64,000 bases of DNA, from contig NZ_MWQK01000002.1 of assembly GCF_002210425.1 (NCBI RefSeq), positions 558,001 through 622,000 of the forward strand, given 5' to 3'. A program made the translations under genes and the position numbers. Source of the stretch: Fibrobacter sp. UWB2 (lineage in GTDB: Bacteria > Fibrobacterota > Fibrobacteria > Fibrobacterales > Fibrobacteraceae). Shown here piece after piece: positions 27,009 to 35,085 of this stretch (within the stretch, counting starts at the first letter, position 1; each line of letters begins with the position of its first letter). The notes under the pieces are model-generated. The model searched no databases. It saw only the letters and a program-made list of their open reading frames with translations, and was not told the DNA's origin.

Positions 27009-27015
27009 TATATTT
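27009..27015 (+). promoter_or_regulatory. TATATTT box 13 bases before the dGTPase ATG
   Basis: TATATTT fills most of the 17-base gap between the phosphoesterase stop and the ATG at 27022. No Shine-Dalgarno sequence is visible. Confidence 0.45.
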
Positions 27016-27021
27016 TATAAT

Positions 27022-28329
27022 ATGCTACAATGGGATACGCTTCTTTCTGCAACGCGTTACGGTCACCCGGCCGATCCGGATCCGAACCGTTCTGACTTCC
27101 ATCGCGATTACGACCGCATCGTTTTTTCTACCGCATTTCGTCGCTTAGGCCGCAAGACTCAAGTTCACCCGTTCTCGGTGAATGACCACGTTCACAGCCG
27201 CCTCACGCACAGCCTCGAAGTTTCGAGTGTGGGCCGTAGCCTTGCGATTACGGTGTATCACCTGATAAAAAAGCATTTGCCGAAGTACGTGAACGAATAC
27301 CAGTTTGGTACGATTGTGCAGTCGGCATGCCTTGCTCACGATATTGGAAACCCGCCGTTTGGCCATGCGGGCGAAGCTGCAATTCGCGAATGGTTCCGCA
27401 AAAATCGCCATTCGGCGCCGATGTCTGAACTCAATGACAAGGAAATTGCGGACTTTGAAAACTTTGACGGTAATGCTCAAGGCCACCGCATTTTGAGTAA
27501 GCTCGAATACCACTTCCTCGATGGCGGTATGCGACTCACGTATGCGACAATCGGTTCGATGATCAAGTACCCGCGACTTGCGTATTACGGTTGCCCGACG
27601 AGCTTATTCCGCACCGAAGCAGAACTCTACCGCGAAACGGCCGAGATTCTGGGCATCCCGGAAATTAAGGACGGCGTTTGGGCTCGCCATCCGCTCGTGT
27701 ACTTGATGGAAGCGGCAGACGATATTTGCTATTCCATCCTCGATGTTGAAGATGCAATTGAACTTGGCATTTTGACGTTTGGTGATGTGCGCAACATGTT
27801 CAGTTTCTTGTGCGGGCCGGAAGTCGATATCGACCGCGAGTTCGAAGAAAACGGCCAGAACTTCAGAGACTTCCTCAGCAGCATCCGCGGGCGCGCTATC
27901 CAGAACCTGATTGATGACGTGGCTGTGCTCTTTGTAAAGCATTACGACCGCATCATGGAAGGTTCGCTCGACAAGCACTTGATTGACCTTTCCCGTTCCG
28001 ATACAATGGAAGGCATCCGCATTGCAAAGCGTTTGGGAGTGGAACGCATTTACCCTGACCGCCGCAAGACGGAACTTGAAGTCGGTAGCTATACGACGCT
28101 CAGCACCGTGCTCGATGCGTTTATCAATGGCGTTTACGATTACCGCCAAAATGACCGCAATTCGTACCGCGCAAACCGCATTGTCCGCTTGATTGGGCAA
28201 GCCAAGATTGGCCAAAGTGTGACGACTGCCGAAGCTTACCACCAGGTGCTCGACTTTGTGAGCGGCATGACGGACAATTACGCTACTTACCTCGCTCGTC
28301 AAATTGGCGGGCTTGCGATGGGCTACTAA
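27022..28329 (+). CDS. dgt: Deoxyguanosinetriphosphate triphosphohydrolase
   Basis: A 435-residue HD-superfamily enzyme that cleaves dGTP, or other dNTPs, to deoxynucleoside and triphosphate. The N-terminal block (IVFSTAFRRLGRKTQVHPF) is present. The HD metal ligands are in RLTHSLEVS and CLAHDIGNPPFGHAGEAAI, with a later Asp in MEAADDICYSILD. Motifs and length match the dGTPase family, closer to the type found outside enterobacteria. It lies among thyA, a phosphoesterase and a HAD nucleotidase, consistent with dNTP pool control. dGTPases can also restrict phage, but nothing else here suggests that. Confidence 0.94.
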   Translation: MLQWDTLLSATRYGHPADPDPNRSDFHRDYDRIVFSTAFRRLGRKTQVHPFSVNDHVHSRLTHSLEVSSVGRSLAITVYHLIKKHLPKYVNEYQFGTIVQSACLAHDIGNPPFGHAGEAAIREWFRKNRHSAPMSELNDKEIADFENFDGNAQGHRILSKLEYHFLDGGMRLTYATIGSMIKYPRLAYYGCPTSLFRTEAELYRETAEILGIPEIKDGVWARHPLVYLMEAADDICYSILDVEDAIELGILTFGDVRNMFSFLCGPEVDIDREFEENGQNFRDFLSSIRGRAIQNLIDDVAVLFVKHYDRIMEGSLDKHLIDLSRSDTMEGIRIAKRLGVERIYPDRRKTELEVGSYTTLSTVLDAFINGVYDYRQNDRNSYRANRIVRLIGQAKIGQSVTTAEAYHQVLDFVSGMTDNYATYLARQIGGLAMGY

Positions 28330-28342
28330 GAGGTCTTGCTCC

Positions 28343-29041
28343 GTGAGTGCGCTAGATATCGGCATCAAGAACGATGCTTCGAAAATTTGGCTGTTCGATT
28401 ATGACTTGACGCTTTACGGCGAAGAGGAACGCTTTGTCTTAAATTCGCTCGACCACCGTATTGCAGAATTTGTCCAAAAGACCGTGGGCGGGACGTTTGA
28501 AAGTGCCACAGAAATCCGCAAGGATTATCTGCACCGATTTGGCACGACGCTTTCGGGACTCATGGCGATGAACGGTACGCATCCCGACGACTTTTTTGAC
28601 TTTATTCATGAACCTGAATACCTGATTTACCCGAAGGTGGCGCCTGAAAAGCTTGAACTCCTGAAGTCGCTTGTGGGGCATCGCTTTGTGTTTACGAATG
28701 GGCGAGGGGACTGGAGCCGCGCGGGCATGGCGCACATGCAGCTCGATTCTGCGATTGAGGATGTTTTTGACCTCAAGCTCATGGATTGGGAAGGCAAGCC
28801 TCACGTGAGCGCATACGATAAAATCGAAAAATGGCTTGTGGCGCGAGGTGTCCTGGCTCAGGAATCGCCCGAAAAGTCGCAAATTGTGTTGCTTGAAGAT
28901 TCGTTACGCAATTTGGAACCCGCTCATGAACGCGGCTGGACGACTGTTCTTGTGAATCCGAACATTCAAGCGCCTAGTTGGGTGGATTTTCATATTCCGC
29001 ATTTACTAAATTTAAAAGAAAAGCTAGTTCTTAACCACTAA
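28343..29041 (+). CDS. HAD-family pyrimidine 5'-nucleotidase-like hydrolase
   Basis: A HAD hydrolase with motif I in IWLFDYDLTLYGEE (nucleophile Asp), motif II in FVFTNGRG, and motif IV in VLLEDSLRNLEPAHERGW. The TLY after motif I and the overall order fit the pyrimidine 5'-nucleotidase group (TIGR01993-like), which dephosphorylates nucleoside monophosphates. GTG at 28343 is preferred: AGAGG lies 9 bases upstream and it follows the dgt stop. An ATG at 28304 would overlap dgt by 26 bases and add 13 residues. It completes the nucleotide cluster. Confidence 0.82.
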   Translation: MSALDIGIKNDASKIWLFDYDLTLYGEEERFVLNSLDHRIAEFVQKTVGGTFESATEIRKDYLHRFGTTLSGLMAMNGTHPDDFFDFIHEPEYLIYPKVAPEKLELLKSLVGHRFVFTNGRGDWSRAGMAHMQLDSAIEDVFDLKLMDWEGKPHVSAYDKIEKWLVARGVLAQESPEKSQIVLLEDSLRNLEPAHERGWTTVLVNPNIQAPSWVDFHIPHLLNLKEKLVLNH

Positions 29042-29058
29042 TAACCCAAAACGAAAAC

Positions 29059-29865
29059 ATGCTCGACTTACTTTCCATGGATTTTTTGCAGAACGCCCTC
29101 ATCGCAGCGGTGCTTGTGGCCATTGCCTGTGGCGTTATGGGGACGTACGTCGTGGTGAACCGCTTGACGGCGCTTTCGGGTGGCGTGGCTCATGCCTCTT
29201 TTGGTGGGGTGGGGCTGGCTTGCTTTATCGGTTTTTCGCCGATGCTTGGCTCGCTTGGCTTTGCGCTCGCCTGCGCGATGCTCATGGGTGCGCTCACTTG
29301 GCGCGACCGCAAACATGCTGATACGTTTATCGGAATCATTTGGGCGGCAGGCATGGCGCTTGGCGTGATTTTGACGGATTTGACGCCTGGTTACAGTGGC
29401 GAAATGATGAGTTTCTTGTTCGGTAGCCTTTTGACCGTGCCGACAGAACTTCTCTGGTGGATGGGGGCGTTGCTCGTGTTCATCTTGGGCGCTGTTTCGG
29501 TTTGCTTCCGCAATTTCCTTTCGATTTCATACGATCCTGAGTTTGCTCGCGTCCGCGGCATCCCTGTGCTGAATTACTACATGCTTTTGATTGCGCTAAT
29601 TGCGCTCACGGTCGTGATTGCCGTGCAGGCGGTGGGCTTGATTCTCGTGATTGCGCTCCTCACGATTCCCGCATACATCGCGGAATGCTATGCCAAAAAT
29701 TTACTCCAGATGATGGTTATTTCGGTTCTGGTTTCGCTTGTACTTGTGGTGCTTGGACTTTTAGTCGCGTGCCAGTTGAACTTTGTCGTTGGCCCCACGA
29801 TTATCGCAGGCGGCGTCATCTTGTACTTGCTTAACTTTGCCGTTAAAAAGATTGTGAAAAAATAG
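29059..29865 (+). CDS. Metal ABC transporter permease (ZnuB/MntB, ABC-3 family)
   Basis: A 268-residue membrane protein with about eight hydrophobic segments. It carries the conserved start of the ABC-3 family (NALIAAVLVAIACGVMGTYV, LSGGVAHASFGGVGL) and the SYDPEFARVRGIPV loop. Such permeases import zinc or manganese with a separate ATPase and a metal-binding protein. Neither partner is in the surrounding 60 kb on either strand, so the gene is an orphan here. The exported protein downstream (10 bases later) has no metal-binding family resemblance. Confidence 0.88.
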   Translation: MLDLLSMDFLQNALIAAVLVAIACGVMGTYVVVNRLTALSGGVAHASFGGVGLACFIGFSPMLGSLGFALACAMLMGALTWRDRKHADTFIGIIWAAGMALGVILTDLTPGYSGEMMSFLFGSLLTVPTELLWWMGALLVFILGAVSVCFRNFLSISYDPEFARVRGIPVLNYYMLLIALIALTVVIAVQAVGLILVIALLTIPAYIAECYAKNLLQMMVISVLVSLVLVVLGLLVACQLNFVVGPTIIAGGVILYLLNFAVKKIVKK

Positions 29866-29875
29866 GAGAGGGAAA

Positions 29876-30988
29876 ATGTTTTCAATGTTGCGCGTTTCTG
29901 TCGCTTTAGCGTGTTCGTTCTTGGCGACGTCTGCATTCTCTGCCGTTGCCCGTAATTCGTTCGATAACATGGACGTCAAGACGTCTTATTCCGAACTTTT
30001 GCAAGAGAAAAATGCCCGTAACGACTCGCTGTTGCCGGCATTCGATGGCGACAAAGCTTTTGCCGAAGTGCTTCGCCTGAATCCGAATTTCTGGAGCTTG
30101 GGTAGCGCCATCAACAAAGAAGAATCCCTCGTGACAAAGCTTCATGTGAACTTGATTTTTGTGGATGGTACACGCGAAGAACCGTTCTGCGAACTCGACA
30201 AGGCTGCGAAAAATACCGCTGACGAATGGAACGTTCGTATCGGCGCGGACTTCGTTTCTGCAGGATCCAATACGGTCCACATTCACGTGCAGCAGTGCTT
30301 GGACTATGTGCGCGACCAGCTTGGTTACGCCATCAAGAAGGGCGACAAGATTATCCACGTGCCGCCTAAAGAAACTCTTGACAGAATCAAGAAAAGCGAA
30401 ATTCCGGATGCCATTGACATTGACTTGCAGCAGACTCTTCTCAAGGCTCACGAAGATGTGAATCTCACCGGCAAGTGCCCGAAGGATATCGAAGCTTACA
30501 TCATCCTCATGAATGTCTACAATCAAGTCAAGAACATGAAGATGGACTACGTGGTCATCAATGACCAGCTGAACAAACAGCGCAATGGTGGTTCCCGCGT
30601 GCAGTCTTGCGCCTTTAGCCGCGAATGGAACAAGCGTTACCAGGAAAGCGCAAGCTTCGAATGCGATATCGATAACGACCGTTGCACTTACCGCCAGGAA
30701 AACGATGGCGATACGGAATGGTCCATCAATTACGAAAAAGACCGCTTTGAATACATCAACAAGAAGTTCCTCTTCTTCAATCGCAATCCGATGAGCATCC
30801 ACAAGGGCGGAACCATGATGGATTTGCGCTTGATTCGTCTTTCCACAACACTTTATCTGGAAGCCTACATCAATTTGAAGGGCGAGCCGGTAACTCTTGG
30901 ACTTATCGTTGTGCCGGGCGACAAGACCATCAAGGATTATGAAGACGACCGCCCTTCTAATGAAGAAGCTCGTGAATTGACGGAATAA
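29876..30988 (+). CDS. Exported protein of unknown function
   Basis: A 370-residue protein with a signal peptide (residues 1-23, ...SAFSAVA). No family was recognised. It has an alpha/beta-looking middle (KLHVNLIFVDGTREEPFCEL, NTVHIHVQQCLDYVRDQLGY) with Cys in the mature part. The C-terminal half is rich in charged and aromatic residues (YEKDRFEYINKKFLFFNR). A ribosome binding site (AGGAGAGGG) lies before the ATG, and only 10 bases separate it from the metal permease, so it may be co-transcribed. A periplasmic or outer membrane location is likely. Confidence 0.65.
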   Translation: MFSMLRVSVALACSFLATSAFSAVARNSFDNMDVKTSYSELLQEKNARNDSLLPAFDGDKAFAEVLRLNPNFWSLGSAINKEESLVTKLHVNLIFVDGTREEPFCELDKAAKNTADEWNVRIGADFVSAGSNTVHIHVQQCLDYVRDQLGYAIKKGDKIIHVPPKETLDRIKKSEIPDAIDIDLQQTLLKAHEDVNLTGKCPKDIEAYIILMNVYNQVKNMKMDYVVINDQLNKQRNGGSRVQSCAFSREWNKRYQESASFECDIDNDRCTYRQENDGDTEWSINYEKDRFEYINKKFLFFNRNPMSIHKGGTMMDLRLIRLSTTLYLEAYINLKGEPVTLGLIVVPGDKTIKDYEDDRPSNEEARELTE

Positions 30989-30990
30989 TG

Positions 30991-31551
30991 TTATTTTAAG
31001 TACGTCAGCCCGCTGTAATTAAATTTAACGACATCGATGCTTGTGTCGGCCTGTTCGACCAGTTTTTGTTTCCATTCGCTCATCGGAATATCGCTTGCGA
31101 TGAGCGTGTTTAATCGTTGACCGAACAGAATTTCTTCGCGGGTGATTGTTTCGCCGTTTGATTTTGTACAGCCGTTGATGAGAGCTTCGGTGGGGTTGCT
31201 GATGAACATGGACGAGAAAAATCCGCAGAGGTTCATGCTTTTTGCAAATGACGAAGCGTAGCACCAGATCCCAATAACGCGTTTCGCTCTAATGTGACGG
31301 ACATTCTTTTCTGATATAATAAATGGATTGCCGTGGGTTTGCGGGGACAAGAGTCCGCTTGGGTAGCCATGCCCACATAATATAATAGTGTCTTTTTCGG
31401 TGAGCAACGCTTGTTCGACTTTCTTTGACCATGGACCGTTGAAACTGTTAATCTCGATGACTTTGACGTTCGGGAGATCCTTCCAGATATGCTTGAGAAC
31501 CAACGTGTCCGTGTCGCCCATGTTAGAAAAAATAACGGTAGCAGAATTCAT
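30991..31551 (-). CDS. Possible caspase-like (clan CD) cysteine protease
   Basis: A 186-residue cytoplasmic protein with no recognised family name. A hydrophobic strand runs into a His-Gly pair (TIILCGHGYPSGLL, His61). Some 36 residues later a second hydrophobic strand ends in a Cys (RVIGIWCYASSFA, Cys97). This strand-HG ... strand-C layout is the hallmark of clan CD peptidases (caspases, gingipains, CHAT). The remaining residues (GFFSSMFISNPTEALI) could form the next helix and strand. The catalytic claim is inference from two residues. It lies 100 bases downstream of a double AAA+ ATPase on the same strand, with a GGAG ribosome binding site and possibly its own promoter (TTGACA, 17 bases, GATACA). 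Confidence 0.5.
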   Translation of the reverse strand: MNSATVIFSNMGDTDTLVLKHIWKDLPNVKVIEINSFNGPWSKKVEQALLTEKDTIILCGHGYPSGLLSPQTHGNPFIISEKNVRHIRAKRVIGIWCYASSFAKSMNLCGFFSSMFISNPTEALINGCTKSNGETITREEILFGQRLNTLIASDIPMSEWKQKLVEQADTSIDVVKFNYSGLTYLK

Positions 31552-31630
31552 AACAATCTCCTTTTTTTTTCTGTATCGTTGTTTTGCTTATATTTGTCAA
31601 CTAACATAAGTGACAGAAAATGACCTTGAC

Positions 31631-31646
31631 AAAAATCGTGATTTTT
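31631..31646. promoter_or_regulatory. Perfect 7-bp inverted repeat between the AAA+ and caspase-like genes
   Basis: AAAAATC-GT-GATTTTT is a perfect palindrome with a 2-base centre, 5 bases past the AAA+ stop codon and upstream of the TTGACA-type sequence. It may be an operator or a weak terminator. Confidence 0.4.
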
Positions 31647-31650
31647 CTCT

Positions 31651-33936
31651 TTAGAACCCCATCTTTCTTTTATTATCACCACCTTCCTTCGCTTCGACTT
31701 CTTTTTCGAGAGCGTCAGCGATGCATTCGGCGGTGAGCTTGTGTGCTGGCAAGTAACGCAATTGGTTGTAGACCGCGCTGAAGTCGCCCGGGGCGAGTGT
31801 TGTCATGTGCTTGACCTGTGCGGGGCATTCGAGCTTGGGGAAGAACGAGTGCCACACGGTTTCGATTCCTTCGCGGGTAAGGTAATCGAATTTGACCTTG
31901 AGCGCGAAGCGGCGGCGGGAGGCGTTGTCGAGTCTTGCGTTGAAATTTGTGGCGGCGATGAAAATCCCGTTGAAGTTTTCCATCTGCGTCAAGAGTTCGT
32001 TGATCTGCGTCACTTCGAAATTGCGGACGGCTCCGTTGCGGTCGTTCAAGAAGCTGTCGGCTTCGTCGAAGAAGAGAATGGCTTTGCGTTCTTCGGCTTC
32101 TTTGAAAGCCGCCTTGATTTTGGCTTCGGTTTCGCCGACGTACATCCCGAGCAAGTCACTAGCGCGCTTGACGACGAGATTCCTGTTCAGCTTGCGGGCA
32201 AGGAATCGCACGAATTCAGTTTTGCCTGTTCCCGGTGCGCCGTAGAGCAGAATGTTCAGTGACTGCGCTGCGTCTTTGTCGTTTAACTTGTCCCAAATAC
32301 CGTTGAAGTTCTCGGCGATTTCAACGATGTCGTCGATGTTCTGGTCGATGTTGAGCCCGGTCAGCGTGTAGGCGGGGGCATGCGTTGTCTTTTCGCGGGT
32401 GTTGTCTCGGGCGATGTTGAGCAAGTTCGCATGGGCGTCGAGCATTTTGCGGATGACGGTGACCGCGATTCCCTTATCCTGCTTGGCGGCGGGGATGGCG
32501 TTTTGGATGGCCTTGGTGTAGCCTCCGACGGTGACGGGGTATTCCGCGGCGATGTTCTGGATTTCTTCTTCGCTAATCATGTCGGGAACGTGGAGCGCGT
32601 TCAACACGGAGTGCAGCTGCAATGCACGTTTTTCTGCGGTAAAGTTCTTGAATTCCATCGAAAAGTCGAAACGGCGGCGGGTGCTTTCTTCGACGAACGT
32701 CATGGAATTCGAAATCCAGATGATGGGCGTGTGGATGTCTTCCATGAGCATGTTGAGCATCCCTTTTTCGAGCCAGTTGAGCATCTGGTCGGCTTCATCG
32801 ACGAGGATGATGGCGTTTGTGTTTTCGCATTGCCAGGCTGCGAGTCGGAGTGTGCGCACGCGGCGGCGAAGAATCGCGTCGTACATGCCGCCTTCGCCAC
32901 CGAATCGATCTTGCTCCGCCGGCGCCTTGATGGTGTACATCTTGAGCCCGAGTTCATTGGCGAGTGCTTTTGAAAGTTCTGTCTTGCCAGTACCCGCGCG
33001 ACCGTAGAAAAGAATGTTGAGCGGCTTCTTGTAATCGTGATTGGCGAGCAAGTACACGAGCGTGTCTGCTTCCGGGCGGTCCTTGGCGAGCGTCTCGAAC
33101 GGAATCTTGGAATCTTCGGCAATGCCGATATCGCCAACTTTGGTAATCTCGTTTTGACCGTTCAGGTGGCGGACGATGTCACCGTCCAGATCCATATCGT
33201 TGTCGAGAATGCCGAGCTTGGAAATGAGCGCATCGCTGTTGGTCAGTTCTGAAAGGCGCTGCTTGGAAAGTCCGGTCGCGATGGGGATGAGTTCCAAGTC
33301 CTTTTCCGTGAAACGGGTCCTCATCCCGCAAGTCAAGCGCTTCTTGATGCCCTTGACTTCCATTTCGTCGTATTCCTGAATCCAGAGATAGAGAATGAGT
33401 TCAATTTCATCGTCATTCAGGTGGAACATTTCCTGGAGCTTTTCAACTCGCTGCATAGTGGAGTCGCTTTCGTCGGTGCCTTTGTTGAGTTCCTGCCAGG
33501 CGAATTTCATGAACAGCGGAATGACTGTGTTGAGAAAACGCTTCCATTCATTATCGGTGAAAACGTCCTTGGAGAGGTGCTTGATGTTTTCGATGCTGCG
33601 GGCGACTTCAATGTGGAAATCTTTGTGTGGGTATTTCTTGAGAAAAATTGCTCCGTGCGGACCGCAGTAGTTGCCGCGTGCAACGGCGAGCGGGGCTGAA
33701 CCATCGAGCTTGTTTTGTCTGTCAATTTGGGCGAGCGCATTGACGAGCTCCGTTTGCGTTTCAAAATCCATGAGGCCAATGACTGCTTCGGGGTTGAGGT
33801 AGTCGGGGTTGGCTTGCAAGTAACGCACCCAATATTCCAACACCTTCAAAAACGTAAACTTGGAGCTTGTACAGCCTTGCGGCGTGTTGCTCTGGAGCTT
33901 GTTGGCGATGTTTTGGAAGTATTCTTTTTTATTCAT
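31651..33936 (-). CDS. Large protein with two tandem AAA+ ATPase domains
   Basis: ATG at 33936 is preferred (GAGG 5-6 bases upstream), giving 761 residues. A helical N-terminal domain (~1-280, VLEYWVRYLQANPDYL) is followed by AAA+ module 1. This has Walker A GRAGTGKTE (~310), Walker B IILVDEADQML (~374) and STRRRFDFSMEF. Module 2 has Walker A GAPGTGKTE (~564), Walker B AILFFDEADSFL (~619) and arginine finger region NASRRRFALKV. Both modules look active and are of the classic FtsH/CDC48-like type, not signal-receptor STAND ATPases. The end is charged. The likely role is remodelling or unfolding a protein substrate. The neighbouring protease candidate suggests an unfoldase-protease pair, which is inference. 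Confidence 0.8.
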   Translation of the reverse strand: MNKKEYFQNIANKLQSNTPQGCTSSKFTFLKVLEYWVRYLQANPDYLNPEAVIGLMDFETQTELVNALAQIDRQNKLDGSAPLAVARGNYCGPHGAIFLKKYPHKDFHIEVARSIENIKHLSKDVFTDNEWKRFLNTVIPLFMKFAWQELNKGTDESDSTMQRVEKLQEMFHLNDDEIELILYLWIQEYDEMEVKGIKKRLTCGMRTRFTEKDLELIPIATGLSKQRLSELTNSDALISKLGILDNDMDLDGDIVRHLNGQNEITKVGDIGIAEDSKIPFETLAKDRPEADTLVYLLANHDYKKPLNILFYGRAGTGKTELSKALANELGLKMYTIKAPAEQDRFGGEGGMYDAILRRRVRTLRLAAWQCENTNAIILVDEADQMLNWLEKGMLNMLMEDIHTPIIWISNSMTFVEESTRRRFDFSMEFKNFTAEKRALQLHSVLNALHVPDMISEEEIQNIAAEYPVTVGGYTKAIQNAIPAAKQDKGIAVTVIRKMLDAHANLLNIARDNTREKTTHAPAYTLTGLNIDQNIDDIVEIAENFNGIWDKLNDKDAAQSLNILLYGAPGTGKTEFVRFLARKLNRNLVVKRASDLLGMYVGETEAKIKAAFKEAEERKAILFFDEADSFLNDRNGAVRNFEVTQINELLTQMENFNGIFIAATNFNARLDNASRRRFALKVKFDYLTREGIETVWHSFFPKLECPAQVKHMTTLAPGDFSAVYNQLRYLPAHKLTAECIADALEKEVEAKEGGDNKRKMGF

Positions 33937-34204
33937 GATGACCTCATATATAGCGAGAATACCGCACCTTTTATTCAAAAGGGTACAATATCCCCAAATT
34001 TTTTTTCATGGGGGCGTTAAAAAAGAATTTTATGGAAATTAAATTTTAAAAATGAAATTTAGTGTATGCATGACTTTTGCATCACGTCCCAAATATAGTA
34101 AAAATGACTTTTTTTGTCAAGAGTAAAAATGTGAGACAATCATTCGGATAATAGTTTACAATTGCAATATATAAAACGATATTAAAATAAAAGAGGTGAA
34201 TTGT

Positions 34205-34987
34205 ATGTCGGATAAAGTTGTGGTGCGCGATCTTGAGGAGTTGAGAAAGTTGGTTTATGATACCATTCTGCGCTTGGGGCCAAATTGTGACTTGAACTTT
34301 ATAGATGTATCTCCAATGGTAGATATGACGGGGCTGTTTACTTGCCCGAACCATACGTTCAATGGGAATATTAGCCAATGGGACGTATCCAATGTGATAA
34401 ATATGGATGACATGTTTGCGGGTTCTGATTTCAATGGCGATATCAGTCGTTGGAATGTGTCGAACGTAGAAAGCATGTACGGAATGTTTAAACATTCCGC
34501 ATTTAACGGTGATATATCTGAGTGGGATGTTTCAAACGTTCGGGAAATGAGTAATATGTTTGAGGGGACCGCTTTCAATGGAGATATTTCTGCATGGAAT
34601 GTTTCCCAAGTGAAGCATATGGATGAAATGTTCCGCTATTCAAAATTTAACGGGGATATCTCTAAATGGGATGTGTCGCACGTAACCTCTATGGATGAAA
34701 TGTTTTTGGGATCAGTATTTAATGGTGATATCTCAAATTGGGATGTTGGAATGTGTAGAAATTTTTGCAGTATGTTTTATCGTAGTGCCTTTTGTGGCGA
34801 TTTGGAGCGTTGGAATCTTGTTAATCCGGATCTCATGACTTTTGATATGTTGGACTGGTCGATGCTGGACTGGAATAAACGCCTCCCGCAATGGTATAGG
34901 GATATTTATGAAACTCAGGATGTTGTTGAAAATTTCGACGAAATGGACTCCGTTGGCGATGACGAGGATAAAAACCTGCCTTTTTAG
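34205..34987 (+). CDS. Cytoplasmic BspA/DUF285-type repeat protein
   Basis: A 260-residue protein with about seven tandem ~25-residue DUF285 repeats of the form FNGDIS-x-WDVSNV-xx-M-xx-MF (examples: FNGDISRWNVSNVESMYGMF, FNGDISKWDVSHVTSMDEMF). The family is usually described as surface protein, but there is no signal peptide here. The N-terminus is a short helical cap (VVVRDLEELRKLVYDTILRL), so it should be intracellular. The ATG at 34205 has GAGGTG just upstream; a GTG at 34196 is possible. The preceding ~200 bases are very AT-rich. Function unknown; the repeats may bind protein or ligand. Confidence 0.75.
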   Translation: MSDKVVVRDLEELRKLVYDTILRLGPNCDLNFIDVSPMVDMTGLFTCPNHTFNGNISQWDVSNVINMDDMFAGSDFNGDISRWNVSNVESMYGMFKHSAFNGDISEWDVSNVREMSNMFEGTAFNGDISAWNVSQVKHMDEMFRYSKFNGDISKWDVSHVTSMDEMFLGSVFNGDISNWDVGMCRNFCSMFYRSAFCGDLERWNLVNPDLMTFDMLDWSMLDWNKRLPQWYRDIYETQDVVENFDEMDSVGDDEDKNLPF

Positions 34988-35085
34988 GCTTTTGCGTCCG
35001 TTTGGGCTCAATTTTCTAGACTATGTCGCTTGAAATAGCATTTTTTTAATGTATATTAATGAAGTAAAATTTTAAGGAGATTTTT

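Noticed and set aside
29035-29055. Possible fifth heptamer array at the HAD gene end
   Set aside because: Only one or two weak units, mostly within the coding sequence and stop codon; it is not distinguishable from chance.
31651-33936. Reading the AAA+ protein as a STAND/NLR-type receptor ATPase
   Set aside because: Walker motifs, arginine fingers and two modules fit classic AAA+. No NB-ARC/NACHT signature or C-terminal sensor repeats are present.
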